Shown piece by piece: positions 1 through 11,965 of a stretch of 64,000 nt of DNA. This stretch comes from Erwinia_E haradaeae_E (lineage in GTDB: Bacteria > Pseudomonadota > Gammaproteobacteria > Enterobacterales > Enterobacteriaceae). The stretch covers positions 1,017,118 to 1,081,117 of the forward strand of contig NZ_LR217737.1 of NCBI RefSeq assembly GCF_900699015.1, given 5' to 3'. The notes below the pieces were generated by a model. The model worked only from the letters and a program-made list of their open reading frames with translations. It searched no databases and was not told the DNA's origin. Position 1 is the stretch's first letter. Every line of letters begins with the position of its first letter. A program made the translations under genes and the position numbers.

Positions 1-1268
1 ATATTCTTAATCATAAAAGGTTTTAAAACAAGAATATATAGCTAAAGTATATCATACGATTAATTAAGAAATTTATACTATGATAATTCAATAGTTATGT
101 TCATATAGCTATTATTAATTCTAATGATACCCTAAGTTGTATTCATTTTCTAAAAAATAGAAATCAATATTAAAAAAATTCACTCTACATTAGAAGATCA
201 TTATTTTTAATACTTAAACAAAATGATGTATATTCTTCTTTAAATATAAAAACAAACGATCGAATCTATTGTAAATAGATCAACTAAATTTTACTACTGT
301 TCCCAATGTTTCAAACAATAAATCACCACGAAAATAACTTCTGATCTTCTACCATACGAAGTAACTTCTACAACATAAGAGAAATTATTTAACCTTCTCA
401 CACCTTCCAATCAAATTAGATTAACTATATTAGAGACCTATAAGATCCTATGAATACAAAATTATATAAGGCTAGCTGTTTATCAAAACTATTTGATAGT
501 AGTTAAGTTAGTAAATACTGTATTTAATGCTTATTAATTAATCTTAGCATAAACACTGCCATACACAATAATCAGTAGAAATATAATAAAAATAAAAATC
601 ACCTTATACTTTTGAACAAGTCAAGTTAATTTTACTATATAAGCATGATATTTTTAAATAAAAAAATCTTGAAATAATGAAACTGACACATTTACAATTT
701 ACATAATATTCAGTAGCTTTTGCCATAAAAAGTGAAGTTAGATTATATAGAAATATTGATTGATTTACATTATTAAGGCTATACATTTACTCTTATTATA
801 TACAGACAAAACTACCCAATCCTCATTATCAACAATTTTGAGCTAGTCTGGACTTTCGACCTAGATGAAATACTACCTTTCGCATCTATTTTTAATCTTT
901 ATATAAATAAAAAACCAAATATTAGTAGAAAAAGGACATACATGCTATTTTAATAAAATATTCTTATTACATCACTAAAAATCATATCTAAGATCTCTAT
1001 TCCTATAAACTAACAAAAACTGTAATCTATGGATAAAGAATACTCAGTAATCGAAATTCTATTTTTTTCTATAAAAAATAGAAAACATTAATGTAAAGTA
1101 ATGCATATATAAATGTTCTTATGGGAGGATCATAATGTTATATGATACTATTTATAATGTAATTTATCAGTATAACATGATCCATGTCACTACAAAATGA
1201 TATTTTTGTAAAACAATTTGACAATGATTGAATCAATATTTCAATTTTACACTAACGTATAAAAAATA
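1..1268. other. AT-rich non-coding stretch before gmk
   Basis: No open frame here resembles a known protein, and stop codons are dense in all frames. A more complex patch near 300-420 could be an old gene relic, but I could not identify it on either strand. The short minus-strand frame at 604-786 has the composition of random AT-rich DNA. The gmk promoter should lie in the last 200 bases, but no convincing -35/-10 pair stands out. Confidence 0.5.
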
Positions 1269-1892
1269 ATGAATCAAGGTACACTTTTTATTATTTCGGC
1301 CCCTAGCGGAGCAGGTAAATCAAGTCTAATTCAATCACTTTTAAAAATTCAATCTTTATTGAATATAAAACTATCTATCTCTCATACTACACGTAAAATG
1401 AGACCAGGAGAATATGATGGAGAACATTATTATTTTATTGAAGATCATCAATTTCGTAGTATGATTAATAAAAAAGAATTTTTAGAATACGCGAAAGTTT
1501 TTGGTAGCTACTATGGAACCTTAAATCAAACTGTCATTAGGATTCTACAGAAAGGTTATAATCTTTTACTTGATATAGACTGGCAAGGAGCTAGAGCTAT
1601 CCGACAGATAATGCCAAATTCTCAAAGTATTTTTATATTACCCCCTTCAAAAAATGAATTACAGCGTCGATTATATCACCGAAATCAGGATACTGCGTCT
1701 ATCATTTCTCAACGAATGAGCCAGGCTATGACTGAAATTAGCCATTATACAGAATACGATTATCTAATAATCAATCAAAATTTCGAAGACGCCCTTATAG
1801 ATCTTAAAGCTATTATTCAATCTGAGAATTTACGCCTAGACCGTCAAAAATCACGTGCTGATACTTTAATAAGTAAATTATTGTCAGAATGA
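1269..1892 (+). CDS. gmk: Guanylate kinase
   Basis: Phosphorylates GMP (and dGMP) to GDP with ATP in the cytoplasm, an essential step toward GTP and dGTP. The 207-residue product has the same length as the E. coli enzyme and is collinear with it. The P-loop SAPSGAGKSSL is at residues 10-20, the GMP-binding segment SHTTRKMRPGEYDGEHYYF follows at about 38-56, and DIDWQGA lies near residue 100. The C-terminus ISKLLSE also matches the family. The start is ATG. rpoZ follows 61 bases later on the same strand, the gmk-rpoZ order of enteric bacteria. spoT, trmH and recG, which normally come next, are absent. Identity is secure by eye. Confidence 0.97.
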   Translation: MNQGTLFIISAPSGAGKSSLIQSLLKIQSLLNIKLSISHTTRKMRPGEYDGEHYYFIEDHQFRSMINKKEFLEYAKVFGSYYGTLNQTVIRILQKGYNLLLDIDWQGARAIRQIMPNSQSIFILPPSKNELQRRLYHRNQDTASIISQRMSQAMTEISHYTEYDYLIINQNFEDALIDLKAIIQSENLRLDRQKSRADTLISKLLSE

Positions 1893-1953
1893 GGTTAGCT
1901 CAGTATACTAATAGCTAATCACTTTATTCTCAATAAATTAGAGACCTATAATT

Positions 1954-2229
1954 ATGGCACGTATAACCGTACAAAATGCAGTAAAAAAAATTGGTAATCA
2001 ATTTGATCTAGTTCTAGTAGCAGCTCGACGAGCACGTCAGATACAAAGTGGTGGTAAAGATCCTTTTGTACCTAAAAGAAATGATAAATCTACAGTGATT
2101 GCCCTTCGAGAAATTGAGCAAGGTCTTATTAACACTAAAATTCTTGATCTCTTGGAGTGCCAAGAAAGGACAACACAATCTAATAATGAATGGAAACAAA
2201 TCATCAATATTAATAAAGATTATACTTAA
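1954..2229 (+). CDS. rpoZ: RNA polymerase omega subunit
   Basis: Small subunit that helps the beta' subunit fold and join RNA polymerase. The product has 91 residues, like E. coli omega. The N-terminal half, with MARITVQNAVKKIGNQFDLV, RRARQIQSGGKDP and the core TVIALREIEQGLI, is strongly conserved. The C-terminal third has drifted, as is usual in reduced genomes, where this tail is dispensable. The start is ATG, and the gene probably forms a two-gene unit with gmk. The next gene in enterics, spoT, has been lost, so no (p)ppGpp hydrolase is encoded at this site. Confidence 0.96.
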   Translation: MARITVQNAVKKIGNQFDLVLVAARRARQIQSGGKDPFVPKRNDKSTVIALREIEQGLINTKILDLLECQERTTQSNNEWKQIININKDYT

Positions 2230-3157
2230 CCTCTAAGAAATAAATTTTATTTTAATCTATTAAAGTTAATAGATCGTCTAGCCATAACAAGCTCCGAAAA
2301 TCACTATTGATACATTCATTCATTAATATCTATATCTCTAGACTCGTTAATTATGAAGACAATATTTTAACCTTTAAATTTTAATCTAAATAACCATTAA
2401 TTTTTACTAAATCAAAAACCCTAGTGATTAATTTTAAAAAAAATTAACTAACTAGAGAGCGATATAAACATATTGGTTTCAATCAAGTTTATGATCGATC
2501 ATAATTAATATAGTTGTCTCAAGAAGACTTCCGACCCGCTGATATTTTAATATAAACCTATCCATTTAGAATGTTTTATTCTTAAACAAGGTCTGTATAA
2601 AATAAGAAACAAACATTATTATTTAAATTATAAAAATAAATTATGTTCTATATAAAATACCAATATGTATCAGTAAAAAATATAATAAATTTTAGAAATC
2701 TACATCTTTGTTCATGAACTAGTTTCCTAGACTAAATATATGTTATTAATAACATTCTAATTCATTATCTTTATTATCCATTTGAATCAATATGATTTAA
2801 TCAATTTAACAAGATCAATTTAATTCATAATTCTTATGCTGGACACAGGAAAAAAAGAAAGAGTATTATGGAGAAATTTACAGTAACACTAAAAAGTATT
2901 ATTCGTCACCTTATATTCTATATTTTCATTTATCAATAAGAAAATTAGAATAGATCACTACATTTTATAATCGTAGTAATCAACATGATCATCAAAGAGG
3001 CATAGAGCATGCATTAGATTATAGATAAAATAGTCAAATATTTGGTTAAATTATCAAATATATCAATATTTAATATCCTACCTAGATACTGTGCATGGTA
3101 TAACAATGCCTGGACAGGTAACTGCAATATCAGTCAACTGAACCACTAGGATTATAT
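2230..3157. other. Non-coding stretch between rpoZ and ansP
   Basis: About 930 bases with no usable open frame. In E. coli spoT starts right after rpoZ, so the left part may be decayed spoT, but I could not align any part to SpoT. The last 100 bases before ansP are less AT-rich and probably hold its promoter. No clear -35/-10 pair was found. Confidence 0.45.
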
Positions 3158-4591
3158 ATGAACGCAGATAACAAAACGAGCGCAGCACAACGCGCTTCAA
3201 CAAGACGTTGGTTAGACGCTCAGGACTCTGGTTATCATAAAGCAATGGACAATCGCCATGTTCAGATGATTGCTATTGGTGGGGCAATTGGAACAGGCCT
3301 CTTTCTTGGAGCCGGCGCACGCTTGCAGATAGCTGGACCAGCACTAGCATTGGTCTATTTGGTATGCGGTATATTTTCATTCTTTATTTTAAGGGCATTA
3401 GGTGAATTAGTATTACATCGTCCTTCCAGCGGAAGCTTTGTTTCTTATGCTCGTGAGTTCTTAGGTGAAAAAGCCTCATATGTAGCAGGTTGGATGTATT
3501 TTGTAAACTGGGCTATGACTGGAATAGTTGATATTACAGCTGTTGCATTATATATGCATTACTGGAGTGCTTGTAATGATATACCACAATGGGTATTTGC
3601 TCTAGGAGCTCTAGCTATTGTTGGAGGAATGAATATGGTCGGCGTTAAGTGGTTTGCCGAAATGGAATTTTGGTTTGCACTTGTCAAAGTACTAGCTATC
3701 GTTATATTCTTAATTGTAGGATCAATTTTCTTAGGCAGTGGGCACGCTCTAGATGGAAATGCTACTGGTTTTCATCTAATTACTGATAATGGTGGATTTT
3801 TCCCAAATGGCTTACTACCTGCACTCGTATTAGTTCAGGGAGTTGTATTCGCATTCGCATCAATTGAACTAGTAGGCACGGCAGCAGGTGAATGCAAAGA
3901 CCCACAAAAAATACTACCAAAAGCTATCAATCGTGTCATATGGCGTATTGGTCTTTTTTATGTTGGATCAGTAGTACTATTAGTTTTACTACTTCCTTGG
4001 AATGCTTACCAAGCGGGACAGAGTCCTTTTGTAACTTTCTTCTCTAAACTAGGTCTACCATATGCTGGTAGTATTATGAATATAGTAGTACTAAGCGCTG
4101 CACTTTCAAGTTTAAATTCTGGTTTATATGCCACAGGACGTATTTTACGTTCGATGGCAATGGGAGGGTCCGCTCCTAAATGCATGTCAAGGATGAGTAG
4201 TCAGCAAGTTCCGTATATAGGAATTATAATGACCGTTGGTGTCTATGTAATTGGTGTATACCTAAACTATATCGTTCCTTCTAGCGTCTTCGAAATCGTT
4301 CTAAATATAGCAACCCTAGGAATTATTTCCTCTTGGGGTTTTATCGTTATTTGCCAAATTCGATTACGTCAAGCTATTAAAGAAGGTAGAGCAGAGGATA
4401 TAGAATTTAAGCTTCCTGGATCTCCAATAACATCTTGGTTGACTCTAATTTTCTTAATAAGTGTTTTAGGTTTGATGGCCTTTGATTATCCAAATGGAAC
4501 TTACACAATTGCATCTATACCATTATTAGCAGTAGTACTCACTCTCGGTTGGTTCCGTGTTCGAAGACGTGTTCATTCACTGGAACAATAA
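3158..4591 (+). CDS. ansP: L-asparagine permease (AnsP-type amino acid transporter)
   Basis: Inner-membrane proton-coupled importer of the amino acid-polyamine-organocation family, AAT branch, about 12 membrane segments. The 477 residues follow E. coli AnsP along their whole length: GYHKAMDNRHVQMIAIGGA near the N-terminus, GTGLFLGAGARL, ALGELVLHRPSSGSFVSYAR, and DYPNGTYTIAS near the C-terminus. Similarity to AnsP is clearly higher than to the related CycA, AroP or GabP. The C-terminal tail is about 20 residues shorter than in E. coli. The ATG is preceded by AGGA about 9 bases upstream. The gene is not next to rpoZ in E. coli, so a rearrangement joined them. Its codon use is less AT-skewed than in most neighbours, which suggests strong selection. 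Asparagine as substrate is inferred from similarity. Confidence 0.93.
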   Translation: MNADNKTSAAQRASTRRWLDAQDSGYHKAMDNRHVQMIAIGGAIGTGLFLGAGARLQIAGPALALVYLVCGIFSFFILRALGELVLHRPSSGSFVSYAREFLGEKASYVAGWMYFVNWAMTGIVDITAVALYMHYWSACNDIPQWVFALGALAIVGGMNMVGVKWFAEMEFWFALVKVLAIVIFLIVGSIFLGSGHALDGNATGFHLITDNGGFFPNGLLPALVLVQGVVFAFASIELVGTAAGECKDPQKILPKAINRVIWRIGLFYVGSVVLLVLLLPWNAYQAGQSPFVTFFSKLGLPYAGSIMNIVVLSAALSSLNSGLYATGRILRSMAMGGSAPKCMSRMSSQQVPYIGIIMTVGVYVIGVYLNYIVPSSVFEIVLNIATLGIISSWGFIVICQIRLRQAIKEGRAEDIEFKLPGSPITSWLTLIFLISVLGLMAFDYPNGTYTIASIPLLAVVLTLGWFRVRRRVHSLEQ

Positions 4592-4628
4592 GGGTGACTA
4601 ATTGTTTCATAATTTTTAATTAAAAACA

Positions 4629-4680
4629 TTATATCTGAATTCTTCTTTTTCATAATTAAAAAAGAAGAATTCAGATATAA
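4629..4680. repeat. Perfect 22-bp inverted repeat after ansP (possible terminator)
   Basis: Arms 4629-4650 and 4659-4680 are exact reverse complements around an 8-base loop, beginning 37 bases after the ansP stop. The stem is AT-rich and no clear T-run follows it, so it is not a textbook Rho-independent terminator. It may still end the ansP transcript or protect its 3' end. Confidence 0.7.
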
Positions 4681-6329
4681 CTTATACATAAACATGACAA
4701 AATTAATAGATAATTTAAAGAAAACAATTTTTCCCGAGAATCAAACTATCATATAATCTATTTACATTAAAATATAATGTAGAAAATAATGATAAAAATA
4801 TTCAATTACTCTCAGAAAGACATAAACTCTACCTCATAAGCAAAGATTATACTTTGATCTTTTCATTCTAATGGGTCATTGTTCAAAACTCTAAGTAATT
4901 TATTATACCATTAATATCAAATCTCTATTTATTGTTTATTAAAATAATAAAACAATCCTACAATATTAAGAGCCGAATATAAGTTATTTTTATTGGCTAA
5001 AACTTAATTTTGAACCCTTAATCACTTTATAAATAGAAAAGACAAGCAATTAGAATAAATACTAATATATTTCTTAATCTGAAACTATCTAATTTCTTAT
5101 ATAGTAAGCATAATCACATATCGTAACTGCAATGCGTTTTATAAATCATTTCTATTACCATCCATATCTATTACTATAAAAACCAATAAAATCACTATAC
5201 AACTGAAAAAGTTCATATAGTAATTCATACTCTTATGATATATCCAAATGAATTAGAATTATTTATAAAATATATTAACCATGGAAATCCTTATTTATTT
5301 TACTGAAATAAACTAAAAAATAATAGTAAATTACTAGCATAAAATATATTCATATTACAACAAGACGTTCTTATAAAGAAAATACACTCCCAGATTACAC
5401 TACATATCTTTCATAAATAATCTATAGTAAATTAAAAATCTATTTATTTTAATTTAAATAATTTTATAAACGTAATATACAATATGTTCTTCTAATAAAA
5501 ATAAAATAGAATTCAAAATTACTATTATATAAAAACTATATTTATATAACACACATCGATTTCATATGAAGAATAGAAGAACAAGATTTTATCATAAAGA
5601 ATATATTACGCAGATATAAACTAATACATCTGAAGACTCAAATCTGAATAAAATTTATTAGAACTAACCTGTAATACATACCTTCTTCCTATAATAAAAA
5701 CTACTTCGTGTAAATTTTTAAAAATAAAATTAACTACCTTTTTATAAAAAATCTATCTATTTCTCTACAAAATCTAAACACTGATTAAATTTTTATATAA
5801 TATTTTATATCAAAAATCTAATTCTCTAGAAGTTATGATGATTTTATCTACATCTATCTAAAATCAATCCAATTTATCTGATAGATGAATACACAAAATA
5901 TAACAATAATCATAAAATTCTAGATATAACATAATGATGATAAAAAATAAAAATAAAAAATCCGCCTCTTCCGATCTATATCTTTCACTAATATTATTTT
6001 CTCTACTTAAAAGATTAATCAGTCAAGATCAATAGAATAAAAAAATCAAAAAATTACTAACCTTATGAAGAAATAAAATAAAATATTATATAATTATTAA
6101 TAAATGTAATATTTACTGTAAAAAATCAATTTTTTCTAACTAATAAAGATTTAGAACCAGTTCTTATGTTAAGTTACCTTGTATGATTTACATTATCCTA
6201 TTGAACTAATTATCATTATTTAAAAAAACGTTGTATGAAATTCAATCTACAGACTTGCAACCTATCGTAATACATAGTGAATAACTTTGATATTCTCTCT
6301 TTTATCATCTATTATTATACGTAACTGTA
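4681..6329. other. Non-coding stretch between ansP and recD
   Basis: About 1.65 kb of very AT-rich DNA with frequent stops in all frames. In E. coli argA faces recD at this end, but I could not recognise any argA remnant. I see no RNA gene or repeat array here. Confidence 0.45.
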
Positions 6330-8164
6330 CTAATAATTAATTCTATCTATTAGACCGCTCTGACGATTCATACTCATTCTTATAATATCCCTCAGTACCG
6401 ATTGATTAGCATAAATAATTAAGCGCTTCTTAGCACGAGTGATTCCTGTATAGAATAGTTGTCGTGTAAGAATTGGCATAAACTTAGTAGGCAAAACCAA
6501 TAATACATGCTCAAATTCTGAACCTTGAGACCTGTGTACTGTCATTACAAAAGCAGTCTGATGCAATGGCAACCTAGCAGGATCGATAGATACTATATCT
6601 CCATTATATAAAACAAACCAAACTCGTAACTGTTTTCTTTTATCCTTAATAGCTATACCAATATCACCATTAGATAATTTTAGTTCTTTGCTATTACGAA
6701 GAATAATAACTGGACGACCATCATACCAAAAGTGATTTAAAAACATTTCATGATTAATTAACCCTTCAAGATATAACATATTCTCAATAGACTTATTTAG
6801 CCCTAAAACACCAAAACCCCCCTCACGTAAAACACATAAAACTTGAAAGCGTTTAAAGTAATCTAAAACTTTATCTGGATCTGCTCCTTCCTTTAATACC
6901 TTGAAATAATTACGATACCCTTCTACACTAATTTTTAACATATCACGATAATCAGCATCGCTGTTCATTGTACAGAAACATATATCACAAAAATTACCCC
7001 TTAAGATTTTCTCGACTAGTCTAATATTACCACTATTTACTGCTTCAGATAACTGACCAATCCCAGATTCTATCTTAAAACGATAGTTTTTATGTAAAAG
7101 GCAAATCATATTTCCTACTGATGAATCATTGCTATCTTCACAAGCCATTACGTTACAACCAGTGAGTCGAGAAAGCTGTGCAGCACGACTTGGGCTATAT
7201 TTGTTATTGTTAATGTAACATATGTCAGAAAACACTGTTCCAGCTTCTACTGAAGATATCTGATTATGATCACCAAGAAAGATTACCCGCGCTTTGCTTG
7301 GTAAAGCAGAAATCATATGATCAAACATCGATAAATCAATCATAGAAGATTCATCAACAACTAACACGTCTAGAGGAAGCATATTATCACTATTATAATA
7401 CATATATTGACTATGCATGGTAGCCCCTAAAAGACTATGTAGTGTTGTAGCTTCTAAAGGGAAGCTTTCTAACATATGAAGATCTAATCTTAGATTTCGT
7501 AGAGCTAAACCTAGTTCTTCTGTTAGTCTCGATGCTGCCTTACCAGTTGGCGCAGCTACTTTAATTCGCTGTGGTAATAATGACAACTTGATTAAACTAG
7601 CTAAAATTTTTGCTACTGTAGTTGTTTTACCTGTCCCTGGCCCACCAGAAATTACTGATATTTTAGATGTGATTGCGACTGCAGCCGCAATCTTTTGCCA
7701 ATCAGATGAGTTATACCCAAAATAAAGATCTAGTATCTCACTGATTTTATTTTCCTCTAAGTTAGCAATATAACTTTGGTACTTTATAAAATTAAGAACT
7801 AATTGCTCACTCTTCCACATCCGATGTAAATACAAACGCTTATTCTGTATCACTAATGGACACGACCTCCTTCCATCACTTACTGCTGAATACATGAATA
7901 GTAATGATTCCACATCCTCTGGCATATTAACAGCGTGCCATATAGCTTGAGCCAAGTCTTGATTCAATCCATAAAAAAAAACTCTGGATGTATCTGTGAT
8001 AATGGAAGACAAACATTTCCTTCTCCAGAAGCACGACTCACAAGTGCTGCTGCTAACATTAAAATAGAATCTTTGTTTTTTGTCACAATTCTAGCGAATT
8101 GTATATCCAATAAACGAAACAGATGCTTCTGATGCCCAAGATACAATAATTCTACTAACTTCAT
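6330..8164 (-). CDS. recD: Exonuclease V subunit RecD, interrupted by a one-base shift at a T9 tract
   Basis: RecD is the fast 5'-3' helicase subunit of RecBCD. The gene is in two frames. The first, 8164-7964, encodes MKLVELLYLGHQ through GEGNVCLPLSQIHPEFFF, matching the RecD N-terminus. The second, readable from 8012 to 6330, carries the rest: Walker A GGPGTGKTTT, Walker B VVDESSMID, GDHNQISSVEAG, and the C-terminal helicase motifs TVHRSQGSEF and YTGITRAKKRL. The frames meet at a run of nine T on the coding strand (7973-7981). Ten T would give one continuous protein of about 611 residues, against 608 in E. coli. The ATP-binding motifs are intact, so the break is either recent or rescued by slippage. 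recB is not found upstream. Confidence 0.9.
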
Positions 8165-10981
8165 AATTTATATGCCGAATTTATGATAATAAAAAAATAA
8201 ATTTTATAGATAAGAACGCTGCTATATCATTATTATACGGTTAAACAATGCTTGAATTTTTTTTCACTCATATTCAAATAAGTGTTTAACATCATAGATC
8301 TACTATAATCTCTAACTTCTAATATTTGATCATTTCTTTTTAAAATTAATATCACTCTCAAGCTTATTTTTATTTAGGATCCATCTTCTATTATCTATCG
8401 ATAAAAGTATGATTGGTGAATTTCACCAGCAAAATCTAATAATATACAAAGCATCAAAGTTAATTGAATCCTATCAGTCTTTAATATCTGATGGTGATGT
8501 ACAGAAAAACAAGAAATATATCTTATAAATCTAACTATAATTCTAAGTCTAGACTCATAATATACTTGAGCTATATCTTACTTGATATAGATCTGTTATT
8601 TTATATAGTTTTATTACACATAAAACATTAACAATGTACATTAAACATACTATATACACTGTAATAAAATTTATATTTAGAAGAATATGTAGAGTTCTAT
8701 ATCTAAAACACCTTTCTATTTTTATCTATATCTAATGTGAAAATTAACAATTATATACTTATTAAAATAATTATAAAATATCCCTAATGATAAAAAAATG
8801 AATCATTATATTAATAATTTGAATCTAATATTAAAATACGAATAAACTAGATCTATTCTGGTATTATGAAAAATTCAAATAAAAATTTTATATGCTCTAA
8901 ATTCTATTTAGATTCAATTCAATCAATACACTAGAATATAATATTAAATATAATGATTATTATACCATATACATTAAACTAGCAGCTATTTAAAGAAATT
9001 AAAAATATTCTTTTCTTTATTTATAAGTTATCTTGATATTACATCTAAATGCATGATTGCAGTCATGATAAGAGAATAACTATAAATTCGCTAACATAAT
9101 ATAAGAGACATTATTATAGTGAATAATAAAGTGAAATTAACAAGTCTATTCTTCTTATAAAAAATCATGATTTTTATATAAATAAAATTAATAATAAATG
9201 TACTTTCGATTAACATTTCATTATAAAAATCATATTTCTATCAATATTAAAATATTGACAATATTTTATTACATACAACAAACATGTATTTTAATATAAC
9301 ATTTAATTTTATCACTATGTTCAGACTTCTCTTAAATACTTTCACTTCATTTATAATCTATCTCTCTTACATTCATAGATGAGAATAATCAAAATAGAAT
9401 ACGAATAACTTATGACTTATCTATAACCAATAGTTATCAAATCAATCAAAATTTACATAAGAAAATTTTTAAAAATAAATAATCAAATCATATAAAAACA
9501 AATAATATTTTACTATTAAAATAGAGATTATTTTTAAAAAAATAAAATCTATATAATCAAAAAACATTGACACGAAATTTTCTTAATCCTCATTAAAAAC
9601 TATATAGATCATAAGATCAAATAACACTGTCTGTATAAGAGAATTGAGTATAACTAAACACATATATAAATGATTCAATCAATAACATAATAATGTATAT
9701 ATCAATACATTAATATTGATATAATTAATATTGATGATTTTGAATCAATAAAAGAAGTGTTTAAAATTTTTCGATATAAATATACTTTATAAATTCTCTT
9801 TATTCCATTTCAGCTTAAATAAAATCAGCTAAAAATACAAAAACACATTTCTAAAAAATAAAATTACATCTAGATTTTTATCTATAATTCACATGATTAA
9901 CATTATAGAAATATAAACTATTCACTGTTATCAAAATAAATAGCAATATTAATACTATTCACCTGTTTCAATAGATAGGTTTTATAAAAATAATAATATA
10001 TATTATGATATAATAATATATATTATTCATAACTAAATATTTATGAAATACATATCATAATTTGATTATACTTAAGCACTTTCAAACCAACCGTAACATT
10101 ATTAAAATAAATTAAAATGCTATATTTTATATTAATCTTAGTTTTCCGTAATACTTCATTATAACCTATCTTAATATAAGATTAATCTAATTTTTATCTC
10201 CTCTATCTTCTCGTTTATAATTATAAAATCCATACTAAATAAATCGAATAATATATTTATATTATCTTTAAACTGTATAAAAAATAACATATTAGAGATG
10301 TAGATCTAAATCAAGATTATTTATATATGTACAAAATATCAACTAATACTAAAATTTATAATATAAAAATTCTGATTAATAATTAACATACAATTATTAT
10401 AAAACTCACTTTATTAAAAACACGGATTCATTTTATATATCATCATAATAAACCATTAAAAAATTTAATAATTTTAAAGACATTAATTTATTTTTAAATA
10501 TTGAATAGCACACTAATATATATTTATTTTAGACTAACTAAATATAAAAAATAGAATTTTTCTTAAAAAACTTTAAAAACTTAAACCTAATAATTATTTG
10601 ATGAAAATCCTATACTATTTATTCATATCTATGACTAATTTTTATTATTAGATTCTTGATTAAATGAAATAGAAAAAATGAAACACAGAAAATACACCTC
10701 ATATTATGATATATCAATATTGAAAAATCTTCCACAATTTTTATGAATGAGTATGAAAACAAACGATAAAAATATTACTAACATAAGGAATGCTTATTTA
10801 TAGTTTTCTATTAACACTACCTACATTAAAAATAATAAGATCTAATTAAAGCTGAACATAATGAACCATAAGATCTACACCTTATCTAGATCACCCCTAA
10901 AAGATAGATAACCTTAGTATACTATTAATTCCATTATGGCAATCACGATTTTAACATATCTACAAAGAATGAGGAATCATT
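8165..10981. other. Long non-coding stretch before kdsD
   Basis: About 2.8 kb, the longest stretch without an intact gene. recB would be expected upstream of recD on the minus strand, and yrbG upstream of kdsD on the plus strand. I could not align any segment convincingly to either. The DNA is extremely AT-rich with homopolymer runs and short palindromes such as the AT repeats near 9998-10028. The kdsD ribosome site GAGGA is at about 10970. Confidence 0.45.
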
Positions 10982-11965
10982 GTGAATCTCTTTAAATTAA
11001 AAAACTTTGATTTCCAAAAAACGGGGAAAGAAGTTTTACAAATTGAGCGCGAAGGATTAGAACAACTTGATCAATATATCAACATAAATTTCACACACAG
11101 CTGCGAGCTAATTTATCAATGCCGGGGAAAAGTGGTCATCATGGGAATGGGAAAATCAGGGCATATTGGCAAAAAAATAGCTTCTACTTTTTCTAGCACT
11201 GGTACTCCTTCTTTTTTTTTACATCCCGCTGAAGCAAGTCATGGTGATTTGGGTATGATTAGTAAGAATGATATTCTGATTGCTATCTCTAATTCTGGAG
11301 AATCTTTAGAGATTCTAGCGCTCATTCCTTTACTAAAACATCGCCAGATCCCATTAATTGCAATTACTAGCCATGAACAAAGCACAATTGCCTCTTCTGC
11401 ACATATACATTTATGTGTGAAAGTACCACAAGAAGCCTGTTCACTAGGTCTAGCACCAACTAGCAGCACTACTGCTGCATTGGTTATGGGTGATGCTCTA
11501 GCAGTATCTCTATTAAAAGCTAGAGGTTTTACACAAGAAGATTTTGCACTTTCTCATCCTGGCGGAGTGCTGGGGCGTAAACTGATTATGCGAGTAGAAG
11601 ATATAATGCTTTCTGGTGATGACTTACCACAAATCTATCCTAACGCCTGTTTACGCGAAGCTATACTAGAAATGACATCTAAAAAAATGGGTCTCATAAT
11701 AATTTGTAATCATGAAAAAAAAATTGAAGGCATCTTTACAAATTCTGATTTACGGAAAATTTTTGAAAAAAATATTGATATTAATCAATCTAATATTTCT
11801 CATTTTATGACGCTAGGTGGTATATCTATACGACCTGGAACGTTAGCAGTTGAAGCTCTTGACACAATGAAAAAATACAATATTACCTCTATCATTATTT
11901 CCGAGCATAATAAACTGATCGGATTAGTTCATATGCATGACATCTATCAAGCTGGAATCATTTGA
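10982..11965 (+). CDS. kdsD: Arabinose-5-phosphate isomerase
   Basis: Converts ribulose 5-phosphate to arabinose 5-phosphate, the first step of Kdo synthesis for LPS. The 327 residues match E. coli KdsD (328). The N-terminal SIS domain shows VVIMGMGKSGHIGKKIA and ISNSGES, with CSLGLAPTSSTTAALVMGDA further on. Two CBS domains fill the C-terminus, starting near VEDIML and ending LVHMHDIYQAGII. The start is GTG with GAGGA about 8 bases upstream. A T9 run at 11212-11220 lies in frame in PSFFLHP. In enteric bacteria kdsC follows almost directly. Here 924 non-coding bases intervene. Confidence 0.96.
   Translation: MNLFKLKNFDFQKTGKEVLQIEREGLEQLDQYININFTHSCELIYQCRGKVVIMGMGKSGHIGKKIASTFSSTGTPSFFLHPAEASHGDLGMISKNDILIAISNSGESLEILALIPLLKHRQIPLIAITSHEQSTIASSAHIHLCVKVPQEACSLGLAPTSSTTAALVMGDALAVSLLKARGFTQEDFALSHPGGVLGRKLIMRVEDIMLSGDDLPQIYPNACLREAILEMTSKKMGLIIICNHEKKIEGIFTNSDLRKIFEKNIDINQSNISHFMTLGGISIRPGTLAVEALDTMKKYNITSIIISEHNKLIGLVHMHDIYQAGII

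Noticed and set aside
8165..8580. A recB remnant upstream of recD, suggested by a possible DYSRS near 8300 resembling the RecB nuclease motif DYKSN
   Set aside because: One five-residue resemblance at the wrong distance from the recD start is not enough in such AT-rich DNA.
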